From contig JAFGSP010000056.1 of assembly GCA_016934775.1 (NCBI GenBank), forward strand, positions 1 to 10,665: a stretch of 10,665 bases of DNA. The letters run 5' to 3'. Of the stretch, positions 4,155 through 10,665 are shown one piece after another. Each line of letters begins with the position of its first letter. Positions within the stretch are counted from its first letter, which is position 1. The DNA is from Candidatus Woesearchaeota archaeon (GTDB lineage: Archaea > Nanobdellota > Nanobdellia > Woesearchaeales > GW2011-AR15). Under the pieces are notes generated by a model. That model was not told the origin of the DNA, made no database searches, and saw nothing but the letters and a program-made list of their open reading frames with translations. Made by a program: the position numbers and the translations under genes.

Positions 4155-6145
4155 TCAGAAAGAAAACTCCGTTGAAAAAGATGGTGCAAGTGACAAGAAA
4201 GAAAAGCAGTGGAAGAGTTAGCCATGAGGATTCAGTCTTCTCTATGATCTTGGCTGTTTTTATCTTCGGTGTTGTGATTTTCGGCCAGCTTGACTTCAGC
4301 GGCAGAGCCATAAGCCAGGAGAACCAAGATACACTTGTGTTGGATTTAAGCTATAACAGCAGCGCAAGTCTTAATCTTACCTTACAGGGATATATTTCAT
4401 CAATCAGGCTTTCAGGGAGATTCATAGGAAACGGATCAGGAAGAATCCTTTTGGATGATCTTGTTGTTGTGGACAAAGATAATCTGTTAGGCAAGACAGG
4501 GTTGGGGATTACAGGGATGGTCGCTGCAATGAATGAGTCAGAAGAACCTGTTGAGATAGTAGAAACTGAAGAAAATGAATCAGTTGAAGAGACAGTTCAG
4601 TTAATTGAAAATGATACAACTGATATCAATGACACAGATGATATTGCTGCTGATGAGCTTAGTGAATCTAAAACATTAATTAACTCTACTGGGCAAAACG
4701 AGTCGTTGGCGATTGAAGAAGAACCCGGGCCAGTAAATGAATCTATCCGCGAAGAGATTGTTGTTGAAATTGAAGAGGTAGAGGAAAATGAGACCATGGC
4801 TGAAGCTGAGGTTGAACAGACAATAGAGTTCAGCAACATCTGTGTGGATACCTGTTTCCTATCAATGTATAATCCAGAGATTACCTTAGTGATTGAACTT
4901 GAAGGATCTATGTTAGAGCTTTCAAGCATAACCTACACTTACAGAGAGCCTGAAGAGATTGTTGAAGAGATTCCTATACTAGAGGAGAATCTTACGCTGG
5001 CCAATGCCACGACAAATATTTCAGAGAATGTGACCAGTGAGTTGGTGAACCTGACCAATATTACAATAAACATCACAACCGAATTGAATCTTTCCAGGAA
5101 CATTTCAGTCAATCAATCATTGAACCTTTCCTTGAATATCACAGCCAATATTTCAGCTGTCAACCTGACCAGAAATATCACATTGCCGAGTATTATGAGT
5201 TTTGAAGATTTCAACAAGGCACTCCTGGGCAAAGATCTGCTTATCCTGGAGCATGCATTCAGGAATGGAAGATATAATATTAGCTTAGGACTTGATGCTA
5301 AAAATTTGGTGCAGTTCAGCGAAGTTAATCTTTATGAGATTGATGTTGATTTTGTAGATCTGGGCGGGGAAATACCCATCTCAAAGACCTTTGTCCTTGG
5401 AAATAATCTTTCAAACGGGTCAGCAGAAATCCGTCTTGAAGCAGAATATGCAGATGTTGTACTGGAATGTGTACAATATGAAGACAATAGCTGCAAGAGA
5501 TGGAGAAAGACAAATCTTCTGCTGGATAAGAAAAACAGCAGCTACGCGTTTTCAGTAGCTGAGGCAGGAGAATATGTCCTGGGCATCTTGGATACAGGCT
5601 ATCCTGAATACATAGCAGCGTCATCAGTCTTCCTTAACAAGATATGCCCGGGCTGCCAAATTTCAGCAGACTGCAATGCAGAGAAATTCTGTCCTGTAAG
5701 TGATCAGGGAAGTGTGTTGTTTTCATACATGGCCCAACTAGGATTTGACATATATGAGCTTGATGGTTCAGCCATTGATTTTGCAGAGATATGCTCATAC
5801 ACTTATTCAAGGTTTAGTCAGGGTCCGGTTGAAAACTATGTAAGGGATAGTGAACTAAGCTATTGCAGTGATCTGAGAGAACATAATCTGACTTCGTTAT
5901 TTGTTAGCTCAGCCACAGTAGATCAGGCATCCGGCTGGGTCTGCATCCCTGTTACAGAACTGCTACAACATAACCTGGATCAAGGCTATTCAGATATGTT
6001 CCTTGACTGGATGGGACAGGACCTTGATACAGGAGTAGGGCCTTATAACTGTTATCTTGGCTCTGCAGATCTGGAAGAATGCGCTTTCAACCCAAGCGGA
6101 GCAGAAGATTGCAGGCCTTATCTAAGAATAGAATACAAATCATAG
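4151..6145 (+). CDS. Membrane-anchored acidic, sequon-rich surface protein (664 residues)
   Basis: Predicted cell-surface glycoprotein. Residues 1-27 are strongly basic (RKK repeats, cytoplasmic), 29-46 form one membrane segment, and the rest lies outside. Residues about 61-108 hold a beta module (SLNLTLQGYISSIRLSGRFIGNGS). Residues 128-226 are very acidic low-complexity sequence rich in Glu and N-x-S/T. Residues 228-264 continue the beta module (NICVDTC, then VIELEGSMLELSSITYTY). Residues 280-344 carry 15 N-x-S/T sequons in 65 residues. Residues about 360-483 are further beta sandwich with a C440/C448 pair, and 484-664 are Cys-rich and end like a degenerate DNRLRE-type domain (GWVCIPVTELLQ, then RPYLRIEY). 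Odd Cys-pair spacing such as CPGC (499-502) suggests disulfides outside the cell. It overlaps the HTH gene and precedes the giant surface protein by 15 nt, so the pair may form one surface structure. The exact function is unknown. Confidence 0.85.
   Translation: MIRKKTPLKKMVQVTRKKSSGRVSHEDSVFSMILAVFIFGVVIFGQLDFSGRAISQENQDTLVLDLSYNSSASLNLTLQGYISSIRLSGRFIGNGSGRILLDDLVVVDKDNLLGKTGLGITGMVAAMNESEEPVEIVETEENESVEETVQLIENDTTDINDTDDIAADELSESKTLINSTGQNESLAIEEEPGPVNESIREEIVVEIEEVEENETMAEAEVEQTIEFSNICVDTCFLSMYNPEITLVIELEGSMLELSSITYTYREPEEIVEEIPILEENLTLANATTNISENVTSELVNLTNITINITTELNLSRNISVNQSLNLSLNITANISAVNLTRNITLPSIMSFEDFNKALLGKDLLILEHAFRNGRYNISLGLDAKNLVQFSEVNLYEIDVDFVDLGGEIPISKTFVLGNNLSNGSAEIRLEAEYADVVLECVQYEDNSCKRWRKTNLLLDKKNSSYAFSVAEAGEYVLGILDTGYPEYIAASSVFLNKICPGCQISADCNAEKFCPVSDQGSVLFSYMAQLGFDIYELDGSAIDFAEICSYTYSRFSQGPVENYVRDSELSYCSDLREHNLTSLFVSSATVDQASGWVCIPVTELLQHNLDQGYSDMFLDWMGQDLDTGVGPYNCYLGSADLEECAFNPSGAEDCRPYLRIEYKS
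4988..5182 (+). other. N-x-S/T sequon tract within the surface protein
   Basis: Within residues 280-344 of the 664-residue protein, I count 15 N-x-S/T motifs (NLT, NAT, NIS, NVT, NIT, NLS, NQS and so on), about one every four residues, with Leu, Ile and Val between them. There is no Pro at the middle position of any. In archaea, AglB transfers glycans to such sites, so this is likely a densely glycosylated stalk, analogous to a mucin segment but N-linked. Confidence 0.7.
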
Positions 6146-6160
6146 AACTAAAAAAAACAG

Positions 6161-9100
6161 ATGATAAAAGATACAACTGAATGGAAAGAGAAGCTTGAGA
6201 TGATTCCTGAGCCTCCAATGTATGTCAGGAACATCCCGAAAGAAATAGCTGTTTTCCTATTTAGAATTGTCTTGTTCCTGTTAGTTGCCTTTGCAAGAGT
6301 TTCAGTTTCAGTCCTGAAAAATATATTGAGGATACTAAAAGCAGGCTGTGCATCAATTTTGTATTTTGCAGAAGAGAAGGTTGATTCAATCAAGAAGAGT
6401 TTCGAGGATCAAGTTGCCTATCTTTCAAGGATAGCCTATGCAAAAAAAGCAGAGATAAACAAGTTTGTATTAATATCAGGTCTTGTGCTTTTGGTGTTCT
6501 TCCTATTCACAGGCATTCTTCAGACAAAGGCCTTAGGAGGACCACTTGGGCCGGGAGAGACATGCGCATATGATTCAAACTGCTCAGGCTGGTGCGATAA
6601 CGAGCCAGTGCTTGGATTGACTAATGATACCTATATTTGCTTCCAGTTAGTAAGCTGCGGCGGCCTGGATAACTGCGGTAACTTCTCATTTCCCGGAGGG
6701 CCTGAAAATATAACCTGCCAGGTCAACGGAACATCAACAAACGAGTCATGTGATGATTTCACCCCATGGTCATGCCTTTCACTGACAACTGTCTGCGGAG
6801 ATTCCTGCCTTACTGAATCAGACAGGGATATTTCAGAGGAATATTGTGAAGCAAGCGGCTTCAACTGTTCTGTGTATGGCTTGTTGAACTGGAGCATAGG
6901 AGGAGAGACAGCTGCAACAGAATGCTGCGGTGATGACGCTTCTGAAAATATAAGGACGCAGGCTGCTTCAGGCACAATGGATAATGGCTTTGCATCCAAC
7001 AGCAGCCAGGATGCATGCTGCCTGGCTTCAACAGATTGTGTTTCGCCAGATGGAACTTGTGTTGACACAGGCGATGTCAGCCTTGATGTGGATAATGATG
7101 GGGATACTGATTACTGTAATTCAGGGACATGGTATGACTGCCTTACCTCAGAGCAGTGCGGAGGCAGCACATGTTATGTGACTTTGAACTGCGATAATCA
7201 CGGTCCTACACAGGATACTCCTTATATAACACCGGATCCAGCATTTAATCATAATGACCTGATATGCAACTACAATAATGTCATTGATACAGATGGAGAC
7301 GATGTTGTCAACATAACAAACTGGTATGAGAACAACATATCGCTTACAGTGTTAAATGTGCCTTTTGAGGGCAATGGGAATGAAGACAACAATGCCACAG
7401 ATTATTCAGGGAATAATAACAACGGCACTGTATTTGGAGCTACGTGGAATAACACAGCAGGAGGCTGTAAATTAGGGAAATGCTATGAGTTTGATGGGAG
7501 CAGCAAATCTATTGAGATTCCTGATGATGATTCATTAGACATTACAAATGACTATACGATCGAGGCTTGGGTGTACAGGAATACAGATAGCGGAACATAT
7601 GAGAGAATCCTTTCCAAATCAGATTCAGCTGACTATGATCTCTGGATGCAGATAGTCAATACAGACACATTCAATTGCGGAGTGAAGAAAAGCGATACAA
7701 CTACTTATCACAGGGTTAGCGCTTCAACAATACCGACAGGCCAATGGACGCATATAGCCTGCTCGCTAAGCTCTTCAAATGTATGGACTCTATATATAAA
7801 CGGACAGGTGTCTAACGGTGCTGTTACAGGAACAGCAGGACCTGCCAGGGCAAGTACAAGAAACCTGCAGATCGGAAGGCTTGGCAGTACTGGATGGAGT
7901 TACAATTACAACGGAAAGATAGATGAGTTAAAAATCTGGAACAAGACAGTATCTTCAGACCAGATATACCAGAATTATCTAGCAGGCAGCCAGAACAGGT
8001 CTGCCCAGGTTCTTGTAGATGACGAGACCTGGACATATAGTAATTACACTTGCTCTGTCACAGTAAATGACGGATTTGTGGAAAGCAATAGCAGCTATGC
8101 ATCTGATGTGATGATACATGCTCCTGAGATATCCCAGCCAGTAATAGAGCCTTCTCCAGCAGGAACAATGGACAACCTTTATTGTTCATATGATGCCAAT
8201 GCATCTTTCAACAACATAACGAACTGGTATGAGAACAATATTTCCATGACAGTGCTGAACATGCCTTTTGAAGGCGTCTACGGCAATGAGGCAAACAATG
8301 CAACTGATTATTCGGATTTCAGCAATAACGGCACAGTGATGGGAGGCGCAGCCTGGAACACCACAGCAGGCGCTTGTAAAGTAGGGAGATGTTATACTTT
8401 TGATGGAAGCAATGACTACATTAATTTGGGCGCGCCTGCAGAACTGAACATCATAGGCCCAATGACAGTCGAGGCATGGATCAAGCCGGAGGACATGAGC
8501 ACTTATCAGGGTATCTATATCAAGTTCGGCGGCACAGCAGCTCCGAATACTTACCAGTATATGTTTGGGATTAATAGTGGAGACAATTTTGCATATTACA
8601 ATCCAAACAATCTCTGGGAGGACCTTGGCTTAGCTGTTTCATATGGCCAATGGCAGCACATTGCCTATGTGTATGACGGTTCAACTATTGTTGCCTATAA
8701 AAACGGAGTAAATGGCACGCCCGCAGCAATAACAGCACCCTCTTCCCAGCCAACATATCCTGTTTATATCGGCTCAGGATGGTCTGCAGGATTTACGAAT
8801 TATTTTTTCAAAGGAAAGATAGATGAGTTAAGAGTCTGGAACAGGTCTTTGTCTGGAGAACAGATCTACCAAGACTATATTGCAGGTGTGCAAAACAGAT
8901 CTCCTCAGGTTCTTGCGGCAGATGAGACATTTACATATAAGAACTACACATGCCATGTGACTCCGAATGACTTGTATGTAGGCGGCACAATGAGATATGC
9001 TGTGGAGGAATTTATTGAGGGACCTGTTATTGGGACCCCTGCGATTTCTCCAGCGCCGGCTGCTGAAGAAGACAACATAACCTGTGAAGTGACCGGAAAT

Positions 9101-10665
9101 TATTCAGCGAACAACATCACTAATTGGTATGTGAACAATGTTTCCCTAATGGTTCTGAATATGCCGTTTGAGGGAGTCTACGGCAATGAAGACAACAATG
9201 TGACAGATTACACAGACTTTGGAAATAACGGGACTGTTTTTGGAGCAACCTGGAACAGGACAGGCGGTGTTGTGGGTGGAGCATATACATTTGACGGAAG
9301 CGATGATTATATGGAAGTAGATTCAGTGATAAATGATCTGCAGATGAGCACAACCGGCGCTGTATCTATCTGGGTCAAGATTCCCACCGACGATGGTACT
9401 GAGAATGTTATCTTTTCGATATCCCGTGATGCAGATTCAACAATAACTGAATTTTGCATTGATATGGATATGAGGGAGGGTGCGGACCAGATAAATGTAG
9501 CTATTAGGGAAGACGGGACCTATCATTGGCATTACAGATCTCAGCCAGATTCTCTGGACGCATCTGTGGGTGAATGGGCAAATGTGGTGGTAACACAGGA
9601 CGGGATTGAGCCAAAAATATATCTGAACGGAGTATTTCAGACACCTGTCAAATCAGATACAACAGACATAACAAAATGGTTCAAGGCAATCCTGTCAGAT
9701 GCTACCTCAAAAGCAGATACAGCAACTATAGGTTTATTAGAGCGCGATTCAAGTGATTTAGTTCCTTTTATTGGTGAACTGGATGAAGTCAAGATCTACA
9801 ACAAGTCTTTGTCAGCCGAGCAGATATACCTCAATTATTTGGCAGGAAGCCAGGGCAGGTCTTCAGATACAATATCTTCTGACGAGACTGCCGAAGGTGA
9901 AGAATGGATATGTTCTGTGACACCAAATGACGGCAATGTTAACGGTGAAACAAAGAACTCAAGCACAACAATACTGCTCCAGGGCAGGCCTGTGGTAGTT
10001 GACTATGGCACGAGCATCGAGCCGCCTTATTATGATACAAATGTAGCAGCCCTGATAATCCATCTGTGGGAATTGATTACAGATTCTAATCTACTTTCAG
10101 TGAACTTTACACTTACTGCTCCAAGCGGAGCAGTCATAATTGATAATGTGAATGCCACTGTAAATTCTGAAAACCAGTGGAACACATCAACATTCACGCT
10201 TGACCAATACGGCAGATGGAATTACACTATATCTGCTCTTGATGAGGATGACCTCACAAGGAACATATCAGATTCCATTAGGTTCCTGCAGATCACACTG
10301 AATTCATCTCCTGACCCTGTTGATATTGACAGCCAGATCACAGTAATAGGCCATATCAACGACAGCCTCTGGAATGATGTTGTGAACAACACTATATGCA
10401 TAACAATTGACAATGAGTCCATTGACACAGGGTATGACTGCACTTATGACTGGTGGAATAATACCTGGGAATACAGGAAAAGAATTGATGTTGAAAATTT
10501 AGCAGCCACAGCTATGAACAATACAATTGTACTGGTTAACTTCTCTACTTTAGAATTAATTGATGAAGGCAAGGTAAAGGGTGATTGCGGCGATGTGAGA
10601 TTTATAGATAGTGACGGAGAAGAACTGGGCTATAATCTGGAGGTATCTACCTGTAACACAAACAA
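6161..10665 (+). CDS. Giant multidomain surface protein with LamG, Ig-like and DUF2341 modules (3' end outside window)
   Basis: Open from the ATG at 6161 through base 10665: 1501 codons, no stop. Hydrophobic segments lie at residues 29-52 and 102-120, separated by a basic amphipathic stretch, so the anchor is either a membrane hairpin or one true segment at 102-120. Residues 128-370 are Cys-rich and contain DVDNDGDTDYC (309-319), a Ca-loop-like Asp cluster. Three repeats follow (about 353-1275), each an Ig-like domain interrupted after ITNWYxNN by a LamG/concanavalin-like domain (about 395-615, 696-914, 996-1234; motifs FDG, WTHIA or WQHIA, GKIDELxIWN, QIYxNYLAG) and resumed at TCSVTxND. Residues 1275-1430 look Ig-like, and WWNNTWEYRKRIDV (1431 on) with DVRFIDSDGEELGY begins a DUF2341 domain. 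N-x-S/T sites are frequent. LamG folds bind sugars or proteins, so an adhesin is likely. No strong ribosome site precedes it; coupling to the upstream gene is probable. Confidence 0.9.
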   Translation, partial: MIKDTTEWKEKLEMIPEPPMYVRNIPKEIAVFLFRIVLFLLVAFARVSVSVLKNILRILKAGCASILYFAEEKVDSIKKSFEDQVAYLSRIAYAKKAEINKFVLISGLVLLVFFLFTGILQTKALGGPLGPGETCAYDSNCSGWCDNEPVLGLTNDTYICFQLVSCGGLDNCGNFSFPGGPENITCQVNGTSTNESCDDFTPWSCLSLTTVCGDSCLTESDRDISEEYCEASGFNCSVYGLLNWSIGGETAATECCGDDASENIRTQAASGTMDNGFASNSSQDACCLASTDCVSPDGTCVDTGDVSLDVDNDGDTDYCNSGTWYDCLTSEQCGGSTCYVTLNCDNHGPTQDTPYITPDPAFNHNDLICNYNNVIDTDGDDVVNITNWYENNISLTVLNVPFEGNGNEDNNATDYSGNNNNGTVFGATWNNTAGGCKLGKCYEFDGSSKSIEIPDDDSLDITNDYTIEAWVYRNTDSGTYERILSKSDSADYDLWMQIVNTDTFNCGVKKSDTTTYHRVSASTIPTGQWTHIACSLSSSNVWTLYINGQVSNGAVTGTAGPARASTRNLQIGRLGSTGWSYNYNGKIDELKIWNKTVSSDQIYQNYLAGSQNRSAQVLVDDETWTYSNYTCSVTVNDGFVESNSSYASDVMIHAPEISQPVIEPSPAGTMDNLYCSYDANASFNNITNWYENNISMTVLNMPFEGVYGNEANNATDYSDFSNNGTVMGGAAWNTTAGACKVGRCYTFDGSNDYINLGAPAELNIIGPMTVEAWIKPEDMSTYQGIYIKFGGTAAPNTYQYMFGINSGDNFAYYNPNNLWEDLGLAVSYGQWQHIAYVYDGSTIVAYKNGVNGTPAAITAPSSQPTYPVYIGSGWSAGFTNYFFKGKIDELRVWNRSLSGEQIYQDYIAGVQNRSPQVLAADETFTYKNYTCHVTPNDLYVGGTMRYAVEEFIEGPVIGTPAISPAPAAEEDNITCEVTGNYSANNITNWYVNNVSLMVLNMPFEGVYGNEDNNVTDYTDFGNNGTVFGATWNRTGGVVGGAYTFDGSDDYMEVDSVINDLQMSTTGAVSIWVKIPTDDGTENVIFSISRDADSTITEFCIDMDMREGADQINVAIREDGTYHWHYRSQPDSLDASVGEWANVVVTQDGIEPKIYLNGVFQTPVKSDTTDITKWFKAILSDATSKADTATIGLLERDSSDLVPFIGELDEVKIYNKSLSAEQIYLNYLAGSQGRSSDTISSDETAEGEEWICSVTPNDGNVNGETKNSSTTILLQGRPVVVDYGTSIEPPYYDTNVAALIIHLWELITDSNLLSVNFTLTAPSGAVIIDNVNATVNSENQWNTSTFTLDQYGRWNYTISALDEDDLTRNISDSIRFLQITLNSSPDPVDIDSQITVIGHINDSLWNDVVNNTICITIDNESIDTGYDCTYDWWNNTWEYRKRIDVENLAATAMNNTIVLVNFSTLELIDEGKVKGDCGDVRFIDSDGEELGYNLEVSTCNTN
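7217..8134 (+). repeat. LamG-in-Ig repeat, copy 1
   Basis: First of three diverged tandem units in the giant protein. It begins TPYITPDPA, passes a DTDGDDVVNITNWYENN segment, carries LamG from LTVLNVPFEG to YLAGSQNRS, and closes with YTCSVTVNDGF. It includes the Cys pair CKLGKC before the EFDG strand. The Trp codon of NWY is at 7322, 903 bp before the equivalent one in copy 2. Confidence 0.82.
8135..9034 (+). repeat. LamG-in-Ig repeat, copy 2
   Basis: Begins QPVIEPSPA, then NNITNWYENN, LamG from MTVLNMPFEG to YIAGVQNRS, and closes YTCHVTPND. It has the Cys pair CKVGRC before the TFDG strand. The 19-bp string GGAAAGATAGATGAGTTAA (8813-8831) is identical to that in copy 1 (7913-7931), exactly 900 bp apart, showing descent by duplication at DNA level. 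Confidence 0.82.
9035..9985 (+). repeat. LamG-in-Ig repeat, copy 3
   Basis: Begins TPAISPAPA, then NNITNWYVNN, LamG from LMVLNMPFEG to YLAGSQGRS, and closes ICSVTPNDGN. The NWY Trp codon is at 9125, 900 bp after copy 2. This copy has a longer and more diverged LamG core, and both Cys of the CK.G.C motif are gone (GGVVGGAYTFDG). Confidence 0.78.

Noticed and set aside
3979..4311. A 110-codon minus-strand ORF overlapping the HTH gene and the start of the surface protein.
   Set aside because: It is antisense to the HTH motif and to the basic N-terminus plus membrane segment, with no promoter or ribosome site of its own.
6143..6151. The 664-residue protein and the giant ORF are in the same frame, separated by a TAG, suggesting readthrough or pyrrolysine fusion.
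   Set aside because: The TAG is followed one codon later by an in-frame TAA (TAG AAC TAA), and an ATG follows at 6161. Readthrough would stop at once, so these are two genes.
7913..8831. Identical 19-bp direct repeats 900 bp apart as a possible recombination or assembly artefact.
   Set aside because: The flanking sequence is diverged at many positions while keeping the reading frame and motifs, as expected for old domain duplication.

Overview
The window looks like genomic DNA of a DPANN archaeon, most likely from the Woesearchaeota/Pacearchaeota side of the group. The evidence is: archaeal TATA/BRE promoter elements about 25-30 bp upstream of starts, several apparently leaderless genes, a tRNA-Asn with bulge-helix-bulge-type introns and no encoded CCA, a double-domain archaeal FlaJ/TadC-type membrane protein, and long secreted proteins packed with N-x-S/T sequons, LamG and Ig-like modules. 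The lineage is inferred from these traits, not from a phylogeny.

Left part (1-1393): three genes on the minus strand, apparently each with its own promoter. They are the N-terminal 53 codons of adenylate kinase (cut by the window edge), a stand-alone PAS-domain protein ending in a coiled coil, and an unrecognised 154-residue acidic helical protein.

Centre (1394-3893): a divergently transcribed 734-residue type IV pilus/archaellum-family membrane platform protein with two T2SSF domains. Facing it on the minus strand is a tRNA-Asn(GUU) gene that carries two insertions: a 21-nt one in the D-loop and a 14-nt one at 37/38. Removing both leaves a standard 73-nt tRNA. The tRNA is followed by a bacterial-looking hairpin plus T7 terminator. 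The divergent region between the tRNA and the next operon holds two nearly identical palindromes around a strong TATA box.

Right part (3981-10665): an apparent operon. It has a tiny helix-turn-helix protein, a 664-residue membrane-anchored acidic, sequon-rich surface protein (4-nt ATGA overlap), and after 15 nt a giant surface protein that is still open at the window end (1501 codons seen). The giant protein has an N-terminal membrane-anchor region, a Cys-rich stretch with a Ca-loop-like Asp cluster, three ~900-bp repeats each made of a LamG domain nested inside an Ig-like domain, a further Ig-like region and the beginning of a DUF2341 domain. The proposed logic is that the small HTH protein, perhaps with autoregulation through the two palindromes, controls production of a cell-surface adhesin/glycoprotein pair. 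The regulator-operator link is inference.
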